Of a DNA stretch of 64,000 nt, positions 45,762-54,790 are shown one piece after another. The DNA is taken from assembly GCA_035501615.1 (NCBI GenBank), contig DATJVY010000078.1:1-64000 (forward strand), read 5' to 3'. The stretch is from RPRB01 sp035501615. GTDB lineage: Bacteria; Myxococcota; Myxococcia; Myxococcales; Myxococcaceae. Below the pieces are notes generated by a model that had not been told where the DNA came from, ran no database searches, and saw only the letters and a program-made list of their open reading frames with translations. The position numbers and the translations under genes are program-made. Each line of letters opens with the position of its first letter. Positions within the stretch are counted from its first letter, which is position 1.

Positions 45762-46799
45762 ATGGGCTGGGTGCTCTATGTCGCCTCCTGGCTGGCCGCG
45801 GCGCTCTTCTGGAGCGCGGCGGGCGCGTCGAGCTCCGGCCGGTCCCCGCTGGAGACGCTGCCCTTCGGGCTCGTGGCCATGGCCACCGCGGCGACCATGG
45901 GCCTCGGCGTGTGGAGGCTCACCCGCCGGCTGACCTGGGAGGGTGGCCGAGCGCGCTTCGTCGTGCTCCACGCCCTTGCGCTGGCGGCGTTTTCCTCGGT
46001 GTATGCCACCAGCTGGATGTGGCTCGACGTCGTGCGCGGGCGGCTCGACGCGGGAGCGGTGCTGAGCCGGAGCTCCCCGGTCCTTCTCTGGAACCTCCTC
46101 ATGGGGTGCTGGCTGTACCTCGTCGTCGCTGGCTGCTCGTACGCCGTGCACGCCGAGCGCCGTGCGCGGGCCAGCGAGCGGGCGGTCCGGGAGGCGCAGC
46201 TCCTGGCGCAGCAGGCCCAGCTCGCCGCCCTCCGCGCCCGCATCAATCCCCACTTCCTCTACAACGCCCTGCACTCGGTGGGCGCGCTCGTGACCCACGA
46301 TCCGCGCCGCGCCGACCAGGCGCTGGAGCGGCTGGGAGACCTCCTCCGCTACGCGCTCGACGCCGAGGACGAGGTGCCCTTCCGGCGCGAGTGGGCCTTC
46401 ACGAAGGACTACCTGGCGTTCGAGCAGCTGCGGCTGGCGGATCGGCTCCGGCTGGAGTGCGACATCGATCCCGGAACGTCGACCGTCCTCGTTCCTCCGC
46501 TCGTCCTCCAGCCCCTGGTGGAGAACGCCGTCCGCCACGGGCTCGCCGACCGGGCCGAGGGCGGCCGGATCGCGGTGCGCGCGCGCATCGAGGGGAACGA
46601 GCTGGTGCTCACCGTGGACGACGACGGGGCAGGTGCGGCGGCGGCGGACGGGAACGGCATCGGTGTGCACTCGGTCCGGGAGCGGCTCCGCGTCCTGTAC
46701 GGCCCTGGCGCCTCGGTGGAGGCCGGCCGGCGTCCCCACGGCTTCGGGGTGACGCTGCGCCTCCTGGTCCGGGGTCGCCGGGAGGAACAGGCGGCGTGA
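45762..46799 (+). CDS. LytS/YehU-type sensor histidine kinase
   Basis: This 345-residue protein has four hydrophobic segments in the first 135 residues. A linker helix leads to the His_kinase domain with phospho-acceptor H164 in RINPHFLYNAL. The ATPase part shows PPLVLQPLVENAVRHGL (N box) and DDDGAG with GIGVHSVRERL (G boxes). The stop overlaps the response-regulator start by four bases (GTGA), so they form a two-component pair. The signal is unknown; the membrane part has no recognised ligand domain. Confidence 0.92.
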   Translation: MGWVLYVASWLAAALFWSAAGASSSGRSPLETLPFGLVAMATAATMGLGVWRLTRRLTWEGGRARFVVLHALALAAFSSVYATSWMWLDVVRGRLDAGAVLSRSSPVLLWNLLMGCWLYLVVAGCSYAVHAERRARASERAVREAQLLAQQAQLAALRARINPHFLYNALHSVGALVTHDPRRADQALERLGDLLRYALDAEDEVPFRREWAFTKDYLAFEQLRLADRLRLECDIDPGTSTVLVPPLVLQPLVENAVRHGLADRAEGGRIAVRARIEGNELVLTVDDDGAGAAAADGNGIGVHSVRERLRVLYGPGASVEAGRRPHGFGVTLRLLVRGRREEQAA

Positions 46800-47536
46800 G
46801 CGAGCCGCTCCGCGCGCTGGTCGTCGAGGACGAGCCGCTGGCCCGGGCACGGTTGCGCGAGCTACTGGAGCCGATGAACTGGATCCGCTGGGCGGGCGAG
46901 GCGGCGACCGTGCCTGCGGGGCAGGAGGCCCTGGCCACCCTGCGCCCGGACCTGGTCTTCCTCGACGTCCAGCTTCCGGGAGGGACGGGGCTGGAGGTGC
47001 TCCGCGGCGCCGCCGAGGAGGTGGCCGTCATCTTCACCACTGCCCACGACCGGTTCGCGGTCACCGCCTTCGAGCTCGGGGCGCTGGACTATCTCCTGAA
47101 ACCGTTCGGGGTGGAGCGGTTCACCCGTGCGCTGGAGCGGGCCCGGCCGGCCCTCGAGTCACGCCGCGGGTCGGGGGCGGACCGCGGGCGAGAGATGCTG
47201 GTCCCGGGAAGGCTCGACCGACTCTTCGTCCGCGACGCCGGGCGCATCGTTCCGGTCGTGGCGACGGAGATCGAGCGCGTGCAGGCGTGCGACGACTGGG
47301 TGCTGGTCCATGCCGGCGGAGGGAGCTACCGGCTGAACGTCACCCTCGGCGAGCTCGAGGAGCGCCTGGACCCGAGGCGGTTCGTCCGCGTCCACCGATC
47401 GCACCTGGTCAACCTCGATCACGTGACGTCGTTCGTCCCGACCGAGGATGCACGGCTCCTGGTCACGCTCCGGAGCGGCGCGACGCTGTTCGCCAGCCGC
47501 CAGCGCTCCCGGGAGCTTCGCGGCCTCGGGCGCTGA
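46796..47536 (+). CDS. LytTR-type response regulator
   Basis: This 246-residue protein has an N-terminal receiver domain: acidic pocket VVEDEP, phospho-acceptor D57 in DLVFLDVQLPG, and the Lys in LLKPFG. A LytTR DNA-binding domain (about residues 145-245) contains VRVHRSHLVNLDHV. The GTG start overlaps the kinase stop by four bases. LytTR regulators bind direct repeats upstream of target promoters; a likely target is the neighbouring permease or lipoprotein gene, by proximity only. Confidence 0.93.
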   Translation: MSEPLRALVVEDEPLARARLRELLEPMNWIRWAGEAATVPAGQEALATLRPDLVFLDVQLPGGTGLEVLRGAAEEVAVIFTTAHDRFAVTAFELGALDYLLKPFGVERFTRALERARPALESRRGSGADRGREMLVPGRLDRLFVRDAGRIVPVVATEIERVQACDDWVLVHAGGGSYRLNVTLGELEERLDPRRFVRVHRSHLVNLDHVTSFVPTEDARLLVTLRSGATLFASRQRSRELRGLGR

Positions 47537-47653
47537 GAGAGCACGGCATTGGTCTCCCCGTTCGCAGGATGCAGCGACCGCTCGCCGGCGGGCTCCGGCC
47601 GCTCGACTGGCCGGGTGGACCGCGCCGGGGCTTCGCGCGGAAGGTCCGCGCCC

Positions 47654-48481
47654 ATGCTCCGACCCGCGTCCCTCGTCCTGCTGCTCCTCGCCACCGGCTG
47701 TGCCACCTCCACTCCGGCGCCCCGTCCCGCCTCGAGCGAGGAGCGCCTCGCCCAGCTCGTCGAGCAGATCCGCCAGGCGGACTACGCGGGCGACCGGCAG
47801 GCGCTGCGCACGCTCCACGACGCCCTCGGCGCGGCGCCGGCCGGGAGCACCCCGAGGTCGCTGGTGCTCTACTGGCAGGCATTCGCGCGCTGGCGGCGAG
47901 CGATCAACGGCTTCAACGAGACTCCGACCCCCGACGACCTCGAGGCCGACCTGATCGGCGCCGGAAGCGAGTTCGAATCCGCGCTCGAGGTCGACCCGAG
48001 GCTCGTCGACGCCCAGGCCGGGCTCGCATCCTGCCTCGGGATGCGGATGTTCCTCCGAAGGAAGCTCGACGACGAGTCCCGTGCGATGCTCACTCGGATG
48101 CTCGGGCTGCTCGAGGAAGCCCGGACGCTCGAGCCCGAGAACCCCCGGCTTCTCTGGGTTCGCGGCCCGACCGAGTTCTGGAGCCCGAATGACAGCCCGC
48201 CGGAGAAGGTCGACGAGCGCCAGGCGAGGGCCATCGCCACCTACCAGCGCGGGCTCGAGGCCCTGGCCTCGAGTCGGTCCGGCGGCCCGCTCCGGCCGAG
48301 CTGGGGCGAGCCGGAGCTGCACATGAGCCTCGCCTGGACGTACCTCAACCGCCGCCTCCCCGACCTGGAGCAGGCGGAGCTCCACGCGCGGCAGGCGCTC
48401 GCGCTGGTGCCGTCCTGGCACTACGTCCGGGACATCCTCCTGCCGCAGATCGAGGCCGCCCGGGGCACCGCCGCGCGGTAG
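47654..48481 (+). CDS. Lipoprotein with TPR-like helical repeats
   Basis: This 275-residue protein has lipobox LLLLATGC (Cys16). The rest is helical, with TPR-like pairs (LVEQIRQADYAGDRQAL, FESALEVDPRLVDAQAGLA, PDLEQAELHARQALALV). It resembles outer-membrane-associated TPR lipoproteins that scaffold complexes. The start is ATG 47654, about 115 nt after the response-regulator stop. Specific function unknown. Confidence 0.72.
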   Translation: MLRPASLVLLLLATGCATSTPAPRPASSEERLAQLVEQIRQADYAGDRQALRTLHDALGAAPAGSTPRSLVLYWQAFARWRRAINGFNETPTPDDLEADLIGAGSEFESALEVDPRLVDAQAGLASCLGMRMFLRRKLDDESRAMLTRMLGLLEEARTLEPENPRLLWVRGPTEFWSPNDSPPEKVDERQARAIATYQRGLEALASSRSGGPLRPSWGEPELHMSLAWTYLNRRLPDLEQAELHARQALALVPSWHYVRDILLPQIEAARGTAAR

Positions 48482-48513
48482 GAACACCCCGGGTCGCGGC
48501 GGACGCCAGCGAG

Positions 48514-48529
48514 TGGCACGGGGACTGCT
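48514..48529 (+). promoter_or_regulatory. Sigma-54 promoter-like element at the double-CxxC gene
   Basis: TGGCACG-N4-CTGCT matches the -24/-12 consensus with GG (48515-48516) and GC (48527-48528) 12 bases apart. It is the same form as the element at 49658. The predicted start of transcription would be about 48540, only a few bases before the ATG at 48543, so either the mRNA is nearly leaderless or this is a chance match. Confidence 0.4.
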
Positions 48530-48542
48530 TGGGGCTCCCGGC

Positions 48543-49550
48543 ATGGAACTGTGGCTCACTCTCCGCTTCCGCGGGGCTCCGCTCGGGCTCCGCGATCGAT
48601 TCCCTCCCGAGCTCGCCTTCATCATCCGGCAGCTGCGCTCGCTCGATGGCCCCGAGGTACCTCCCAGCGAGCGCATCTCGACGGCCTATCTCCGGGTCAC
48701 CCCGGAGCAGGCCGAGGGGATCATTGCCTGGGGACGCGTGCGCACCGTGGACGGCCGCACGCTCCTTGCCTCCGCCACGTACGAGGAGCGCTGGCGTGCG
48801 CACGAGCTCGCCGACGGTGCGGTGGTGGAGCTCGTCCGCCCCTCGAGCCTCGACGCGCCCACGGTGCTCGGACGGGGCCGCTCCCATCTGGCCCGCTGGG
48901 CCTGCTCCCACTGCGACCGGATCCGGTGGGAGCAGGTGGCGCCGCTGGAGCTCGCGCTCGACGAGCCGGCCGACGTGGAGCTCGTCCACCGCGCCCGCCC
49001 CGAGCTCCTTCTGACCGAGGCCGGCGAGCTGGTCGCGGCCTCCCGCCTGCGCTCTCTCCTCGACGGGCAGGGCCTCGGCACGCGTCCGGTCGTGGGCACC
49101 CGGTCGTGGATCCAGGTGGAGCCGCAGGGCGAGGTGCCGCTGGCCGCGGGACGGCCACTCGAGGTGCGCGGCCCGGCCTGCCCGGGATGCGGTCGCGCGC
49201 CGCTCGATCGATGGACGGCTCCGGAGGCGCCCTACGACGTGCGCATCATCCGAACCGTTCCCTGGGGGCTCTCCGGTGCGTTGCCCGCCGGCGTCTCCCT
49301 CGCGACGTCCGAGCAGCGCATCGGGTTTGCCGGCACGATCCGAGGCACCGCGGCACATGCCACGGGCGCCCCGATCGACGTCGACCTGCATCCCGGCCTG
49401 GTCGCCGCCCAGGGCACGCCGGTGCTCCTCGCGAGCGCGGCGCTGGTCCGGGCGCTGGCCGATGCGCACGCCGGAGGGCTAGAGCTGCGCCCGGTGCGCT
49501 CGGCGCTGGCCGGCCGGACCGGCATCCCCGTGCAGGCGGCCTCGTGCTGA
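48543..49550 (+). CDS. Hypothetical protein with two CxxC motifs
   Basis: This 335-residue soluble protein has CSHC near residue 122 and CPGC near residue 218, which together could bind one zinc. The rest is mixed alpha/beta without a known catalytic motif. It has no signal peptide. It ends in a Cys (QAASC). A GTG ten codons upstream is possible, but ATG 48543 is preferred. The arrangement loosely recalls myxobacterial double-CxxCG proteins, some of which are toxin immunity factors, but I cannot confirm membership. The sigma-54-like element overlaps its upstream region, and the FHA activator gene follows. Confidence 0.65.
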   Translation: MELWLTLRFRGAPLGLRDRFPPELAFIIRQLRSLDGPEVPPSERISTAYLRVTPEQAEGIIAWGRVRTVDGRTLLASATYEERWRAHELADGAVVELVRPSSLDAPTVLGRGRSHLARWACSHCDRIRWEQVAPLELALDEPADVELVHRARPELLLTEAGELVAASRLRSLLDGQGLGTRPVVGTRSWIQVEPQGEVPLAAGRPLEVRGPACPGCGRAPLDRWTAPEAPYDVRIIRTVPWGLSGALPAGVSLATSEQRIGFAGTIRGTAAHATGAPIDVDLHPGLVAAQGTPVLLASAALVRALADAHAGGLELRPVRSALAGRTGIPVQAASC

Positions 49551-49576
49551 GCGCCGAGCGTGGTGTGAGCGGGAGG

Positions 49577-49624
49577 GCACACCGGAGTTGTGATCGATCG
49601 ACCACAATCGGCGCCCCGGTGTGC
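49577..49624. promoter_or_regulatory. Nested palindromes, probable activator binding site
   Basis: An inner 20-bp near-perfect palindrome, TTGTGATCGA-TCGACCACAA (49588-49607, one mismatched pair), lies inside a perfect 9-bp inverted repeat (GCACACCGG at 49577-49585, CCGGTGTGC at 49616-49624). The inner centre is about 85 bases upstream of the predicted transcription start of the FHA activator gene, a normal position for a sigma-54 enhancer site. It could also terminate the upstream gene. Confidence 0.6.
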
Positions 49625-49657
49625 ACAGCGTCCAGTCGGGGTGCGACTTTTCACCCC

Positions 49658-49673
49658 TGGCACGCCTTCTGCT
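49658..49673 (+). promoter_or_regulatory. Sigma-54 promoter of the FHA activator gene
   Basis: TGGCACG-N4-CTGCT matches the -24/-12 consensus (TGGCACG-N4-TTGCW) except for one base, with GG (49659-49660) and GC (49671-49672) at the required 12-base offset. Transcription would start near 49684, about 41 nt before the ATG at 49725. Confidence 0.68.
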
Positions 49674-49724
49674 CCAGATTTCCGGAGTCTGGCCGTGCAC
49701 GCTTAGGCTTCTGAGAACCCGTCC

Positions 49725-51206
49725 ATGCCTCGAAAGACCCCCGTGGAGCCCGATGAGCGCGCGCGCGCCTCCACCGAGGAGACCCAGGTCCGGGCCGAGG
49801 AGCGCCACCGGCTGGCCCCCAGCCTCCTGGTCAGCTGCGCGGCGGGCGCCTGGGCCGTTCCGCTGGCGGTGGGGCGCCCCTACATCCTCGGCCGGGCCCC
49901 GGAGTCCGACGTGGTCATCGACGATCCGTCGGTCTCCCGGCGGCACGCGGTGCTGACGGTCGCGAGCCGCATCACGCTCGAGGACCTGGGCAGCACCAAC
50001 GGGACGTCGATCCAGGGACGGAAGCTCGCGCCCCGCGACCGGGGGGTGCTCGCGCTCGGAACGGTGTTCGAGGTGGGGTCGGCGACGCTGGTGCTCCAGC
50101 GAACGACCGCGCTCGGAGCGCCCTCCCACCGCACCCCGGCCGAGATGCCGGGCACCGTGGTGCGCGACCCGGCGATGAAGCGCCTCTACGAGATGCTGGA
50201 CGTGGTGGCGCCGACCGGCCTCTCGGTCCTGATCCTCGGCGAGACCGGGGTGGGGAAGGAGGTCTTCGCCGAGGCGCTCCACCGTCGCTCCTCGCGCGTC
50301 GGCGCCCCGTTCCTCAAGCTGAACTGCGCCGCGCTGCCCGAGTCGATCCTCGAGGCCGAGCTGTTCGGCTACGAGAAGGGGGCCTTCACCGGTGCCACCC
50401 AGACCAAGGTCGGTCTGTTCGAGGCCGCGGACGGCGGGACGCTGTTCCTCGACGAGGTGGGGGAGATGGCGCCGAGCACCCAGACCAAGGTGCTCCGGGC
50501 GCTGGAGAGCGGCGAGGTGATGCGCCTCGGCAGCTCCACGACCCGCAAGGTGGACGTCCGGTTCCTCTCCGCCGCCAACCGGGACCTCCGGAAGCTGGTG
50601 GCCTCCGGGGGCTTCCGGGCCGACCTGTTCTTCCGTCTCAACGGCATCACCATGACGCTGCCGCCGCTCCGGAAGCGGCCGGAGGACGTGCTTCCGCTGA
50701 CGGAGGTCTTCCTCGAGCGTTCGGCGCGCAAGCTGGGAAAGCCGCCGCCGCGCCTCGGACCGGAGGCGCGGGCGGCGCTGCAGGCCCATCCCTGGCCGGG
50801 GAACGTGCGCGAGCTGCGGAACGTCGTCGAGCGGGCGGTGGTCCTCTGCCAGGGCGACGTGCTGAAGCCGGAGCACCTGCTCCTCCACGAGGGGGAGCTG
50901 GAGGCGCAGCAGCCGGAGCCGCCGACGAAGATGACCCCGGTCCCCGGACCGCCGGCGGACGACGAGCAGGTCACGATGCGGTTGCCGGTGCGCCCGGGGG
51001 CACCCGAGCTGCGCGGGAAGCTCGAGGAGTTCGAGCGCGCGCAGATCCTCGAGGCCCTGGGCAAGACCAGCGGCAACCAGACGCGGGCGGCGAAGCTGCT
51101 GGGCATCGCCCGGCGGACGCTGATCAAGAAGATGGTCCGCTACGGCATCGAGCGGCCGCGCGCCGACACCGGGCGGGACGACCCGCGCGACGGCACGCGG
51201 CACTGA
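49725..51206 (+). CDS. FHA-domain sigma-54 activator (enhancer-binding protein)
   Basis: This 493-residue protein has three domains. The FHA domain (about residues 40-115) is canonical: LGRAPESDVVIDD, SVSRRHAVL, LGSTNGTSI. The AAA+ domain has Walker A GETGVGKE (172-179), the sigma-54 contact loop GAFTGA (219-224), FLDEVGEM Walker B and an arginine-finger region. A Fis-type HTH follows near residues 450-480 (NQTRAAKLLGIARRTLIKKM). FHA binds phosphothreonine, so activity is probably set by a Ser/Thr kinase. It is preceded by its own sigma-54 promoter and palindromes, suggesting autoactivation. Confidence 0.95.
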   Translation: MPRKTPVEPDERARASTEETQVRAEERHRLAPSLLVSCAAGAWAVPLAVGRPYILGRAPESDVVIDDPSVSRRHAVLTVASRITLEDLGSTNGTSIQGRKLAPRDRGVLALGTVFEVGSATLVLQRTTALGAPSHRTPAEMPGTVVRDPAMKRLYEMLDVVAPTGLSVLILGETGVGKEVFAEALHRRSSRVGAPFLKLNCAALPESILEAELFGYEKGAFTGATQTKVGLFEAADGGTLFLDEVGEMAPSTQTKVLRALESGEVMRLGSSTTRKVDVRFLSAANRDLRKLVASGGFRADLFFRLNGITMTLPPLRKRPEDVLPLTEVFLERSARKLGKPPPRLGPEARAALQAHPWPGNVRELRNVVERAVVLCQGDVLKPEHLLLHEGELEAQQPEPPTKMTPVPGPPADDEQVTMRLPVRPGAPELRGKLEEFERAQILEALGKTSGNQTRAAKLLGIARRTLIKKMVRYGIERPRADTGRDDPRDGTRH

Positions 51207-51269
51207 ATCGCCAGGGGCGTCGACATCGAAGGTGAGCGCCCGAGCGCGTCGGTCGCTGGCGGGTCGGCT

Positions 51270-54230
51270 CTACCGCGGCGGTGGCGGGGGGGGCTGCGGG
51301 CACAGATCGGCGAAGCGCCCGAACTGGACGTAGTGCTCGTCGATGCTGCACCCGACGTCGACGCACTTCTTTCCCGCGACCAACGTCTTGGACGCGTACC
51401 CCAGGGTGGAGTAGCCCACGCCGCGACCGTTCTTCGTCACCGGGCCGATCGAGTTTCGAGCCGAGTAGTAGTCGCCGAACCGGACCGAGTAGGTTGGGTT
51501 GCCGCTCCCGTCCAGGATGATCTTCCCGTTCTTGTCGCGATTGTAGCCGGCGTGCGTGGTGTCGCTGTCGGTCGTGACGTAGACGATGAAGTCGCCGAGG
51601 AAACCGACGGCGTTGTCGGCGAAGTTTCCTCCGCCGCCGAGGGCGAGCGAGACGGCGACCTCGTCGATCGAGTTGTTCGGCCGGTAGACCAGCGCGGGCG
51701 TGGAGAAGGCGAAGCCTGGATTCCAGATGTCGAGCTCGCTCACCAGGGCGAAGGTATCGAGGTTGACCTTCTCCACCCGAACGTAGGGGAACGGTCTTCC
51801 CGATCCACTGCGCCCGGCGCTGAACGCGAAGTACAGGAACCGATCCGAGCAGCCGAAGCAGAATGGCTCGGTCCGGGTCGCGCCGAGGACCAGCTTGGGC
51901 GCGGCGTTCCAGTCGATCCCCTCCGGCGTCGGGGCGGTGTAGTCCGCGTTGCTGAAGTTGCTGATCGAGACGTCATGCGGCGTCGCGGTGTTGGAAGAGT
52001 CCGGCCACGAGTAGACGGTGAGGGTGCTCGTATCCGGCATCGCCGTGAAGTACAGACCATCGCTGCTGGGCTGGACGATGTGGTTCTGAAAGAGCCCGCC
52101 ACGGGTGGGATCCATGTACTGGTAGCCGACCGAGGACTTGGTGGTGTCGAGGATGTCGGCCAGCGACAGACGAGCGTAGATGTGGCGGGCCGTGTAGACC
52201 TGGCCGGTGTTCGCGATCCCGTGGTCCACGCCGACGTAGACGAAGTTGTCCGAGTAGCCGATGTCCGGATAGTCCATCCAGTCGTTCCCGATGCCGACGC
52301 CGGCAGAGGTGAGATCGACCCAGGTCCAGGCGTGCAGGAAATCGGCGCGAATGTCGGCGGGTGACGCCCAGGCGATGCGCAGCCGGCTGGGCCCGGTGAT
52401 CGGGTTCCCCTGTGCGTCGACTCCGGTCTGGAGTGGCCAGTACTGCAGGAGCCACACGAAGATGTTCCCGCTGGGAACGTAGGTCAGCACCTGGTCGCAA
52501 CAGAGCCCGCCGTCGTCCTGTGGGAAGAAGCTGTTGCGCCCCGGGATCGCGGGATCGACCAGCGGGACCAGGCTCACCGCGGTGAAGGTCAGGCCGCTGT
52601 CGGTCGAGTAGAAGACCGCCGTGTTGGCGGTGAACATCGTCACGTCGTCGAGCGTGCAGGGCGGTGACGAGCACGTGCTCGCCCAGTTCCCCGCGACGCT
52701 CGGATCGGGAGGGAAGCCGCCGTAGGTGGCGCCGATCGTGTTCCGGGTGAAGAAGACCTTGTCGCCAGGATCCGAATCGGGACAATCGAACTGCAGTGGT
52801 GGCGGGGGAGGGTTGAGGTTGATGATCGGCACCCGTCGAAGGAGTGAATGGCCCGGAACGTTCCCACCGGGCGGGTTCTGGAAGACCGGCGAGAGGCGCG
52901 GCTCACCGAGCGGCGGAAGGAGCCCCGATCCGTTGAACTCGCGCTCTGCGGGCGGCGGCGCGGGGAAGGGTGGGAAGGACGCCGTCCGCAGGTCGAGCTT
53001 GTTCAGGATGCCAGCGACCGCCTGGATGGGAGTCGAATCGCGTGGCTGAGGGACGAAGACCCCGAGCGCCTGGAAATTGCACGCGCTCTCTCCCACCGCG
53101 TAGGTCCCCGCGATCGTGACGTCGTACGGCACCCCGTCGCTGGGAACGCTGAACCGCGCGTCGATCTTCTTGATGTCACCCGGGAGGATGTCCCCCAGCG
53201 CCTCGGGCAGAGCCGGCCCGAGCAATGTTGCGGAGGGGACCTCGAGCCCGGTCAGGTGAACGTCGACGCCCACCGCCTCGCTGACGTTCTGCAGCGGAAT
53301 GGCCAGGGAGACCGATCCGTCGCTCCAGATCGAGCTCTGGATCCCGGGCTGCGGAACGACGAACTTCACGAGGCCCGACTGGTAGAAGACGAAGTCCAGG
53401 GAGAAGGACAGCCCCTGGTTCGTCGAGTCCTTCGTGTCGATCTGGAAGGAGATCACCCCGGGGACGTCGAGGGACGCGGAGAACTGGACGGCGCCGTCCG
53501 GTGCAGGCTGCCAGTCGGTGATGTTCGGAACGCTCCAGGTCACCATCGCCCCCGGCGGATCGACGACCACCTTCGAGACCCGCCAGAAGAGGTTCTGGTC
53601 GTTGTCGAGGGAGACGACCTGCCCGAGGACCGATGCCTTCCCTCCGGCGCACGTCGTCTCGAGGATGCGCGTCAGATCGAAGTACGGCGCAAAGGAGATG
53701 CCGCCACCGCCGTTCACGCCCTGCGTCCCAGGCGGATAGCAGACGTTGTTCGCCTCCAGGGCCAGCTTGGTCCGCGGGGCGAGGTGGCCGCCGACGTCAC
53801 CGATGGTGCACTCGGGAATGACCTTCTGCGTGCTGTCGAGGACGTACGTGCACAGCGTGTAGTCGCCGACGGCGAGCTGACCGAAGAAGGCCTCGTCGCT
53901 GAGGCGGCTCGAGCCGCCCGAGGGATTGACCACCAGATCGGGACGGATCCCCACGACCGTGGAGGCGACGCTCGCAACCGCGGGGATCGGATGCCCGCTC
54001 GCGTCGAAGGAGGAAATGTTGGCCGGGCAAGAGTGCGTGTTCTGGAAGAGGATGAGCCCGAGCGCGGAGATGTCGAGCGGGTTGTCCGCGCCGGCGACCT
54101 CCGCGGAGACGGTGACCGCTTGTTCGGATTGATCGGAGGTCGTGGTCGCCGGGCTGCACCCTGCGACGACGACCGCCACGACGAGTCCCGCACCGCTCGC
54201 CCGGTGCACCCATCCGTTCTCGTGTCTCAT
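51270..54230 (-). CDS. Large secreted lipoprotein with Asp-box (BNR) motif
   Basis: This 986-residue protein has lipobox VVVAGC (Cys25). The N-terminal half is beta-rich with an immunoglobulin-like character (segments VTWSVPNITDW, IDARFSVPSDGVPYDVTIAGTY). A Pro-rich linker (about 420-480) follows. The C-terminal half carries an Asp-box, YSTDSGLTF (near residue 540), typical of sialidase-type beta-propellers. It ends in a PPPPPPR tail. No catalytic sialidase arginines or Tyr/Glu pair could be identified, so a binding or carrier role is more likely. It converges on the FHA activator gene and is divergent from the second kinase gene. Confidence 0.8.
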   Translation of the reverse strand: MRHENGWVHRASGAGLVVAVVVAGCSPATTTSDQSEQAVTVSAEVAGADNPLDISALGLILFQNTHSCPANISSFDASGHPIPAVASVASTVVGIRPDLVVNPSGGSSRLSDEAFFGQLAVGDYTLCTYVLDSTQKVIPECTIGDVGGHLAPRTKLALEANNVCYPPGTQGVNGGGGISFAPYFDLTRILETTCAGGKASVLGQVVSLDNDQNLFWRVSKVVVDPPGAMVTWSVPNITDWQPAPDGAVQFSASLDVPGVISFQIDTKDSTNQGLSFSLDFVFYQSGLVKFVVPQPGIQSSIWSDGSVSLAIPLQNVSEAVGVDVHLTGLEVPSATLLGPALPEALGDILPGDIKKIDARFSVPSDGVPYDVTIAGTYAVGESACNFQALGVFVPQPRDSTPIQAVAGILNKLDLRTASFPPFPAPPPAEREFNGSGLLPPLGEPRLSPVFQNPPGGNVPGHSLLRRVPIINLNPPPPPLQFDCPDSDPGDKVFFTRNTIGATYGGFPPDPSVAGNWASTCSSPPCTLDDVTMFTANTAVFYSTDSGLTFTAVSLVPLVDPAIPGRNSFFPQDDGGLCCDQVLTYVPSGNIFVWLLQYWPLQTGVDAQGNPITGPSRLRIAWASPADIRADFLHAWTWVDLTSAGVGIGNDWMDYPDIGYSDNFVYVGVDHGIANTGQVYTARHIYARLSLADILDTTKSSVGYQYMDPTRGGLFQNHIVQPSSDGLYFTAMPDTSTLTVYSWPDSSNTATPHDVSISNFSNADYTAPTPEGIDWNAAPKLVLGATRTEPFCFGCSDRFLYFAFSAGRSGSGRPFPYVRVEKVNLDTFALVSELDIWNPGFAFSTPALVYRPNNSIDEVAVSLALGGGGNFADNAVGFLGDFIVYVTTDSDTTHAGYNRDKNGKIILDGSGNPTYSVRFGDYYSARNSIGPVTKNGRGVGYSTLGYASKTLVAGKKCVDVGCSIDEHYVQFGRFADLCPQPPPPPPR

Positions 54231-54790
54231 GGCTCCCCCGAGCGCTGCATCGACGGCCTTGCGCGGAGCGGACTACGGGCCTGGCGACCGAGGCCGTCAA
54301 GTGACTTCCGGTCCGACGCACGAAGGAGAAATCCGAGCGACGAGACACGAAACCTCGTCGCAGGAGGCCGCGCCGACGGTGCGCTGCGGCGGCTCCGGGC
54401 GAGACCGCCGTCAACGGAAGACCGGGCTCGACGCGGGGCGTTGACGGAACGGCCCAGAAGAGATTGGGCGGGGTCGCGCCCTCGACGTGCGCGAGCCCGT
54501 CCCCGAGACGCTGGACCTCGAGCGCAACAACGGAGGCGCCGACGTCTCCTTCTCGACGCGATGCAGAGGGAGGTTCGGTACGCCAACGCGAGCTGGACGC
54601 CCGTGGTCGTCTCGCATCCAGGGGGGCTGCGTGGCCGGGGCCGAGTCGCAACCGCGTGGCGATGTCGCTTCACCATCCTCAGAGGCCCTCCGAGCCAGCT
54701 TCCGGCCTGCGGTCGCAGGAGGCGCGGACACTTTCTCCCGAGAGTGGTCTGGACATACGTTCGCCGGCGAGCGCACTCGCGAGTCACCAC
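54231..54790. other. Divergent intergenic region lipoprotein / kinase
   Basis: About 560 nt. A plus-strand frame is open from 54464 into the kinase gene, but its Arg/Ser/Pro-rich content looks non-coding. A weak sigma-54-like match (TGG-N10-GC form) starts at 54750 ahead of the kinase; I do not rely on it. I see no clear repeats. Confidence 0.45.

Noticed and set aside
54750..54765. TGG-N10-GC match ahead of the second kinase gene
   Set aside because: Only the invariant GG and GC match well; such pairs are frequent by chance in this GC-rich DNA.
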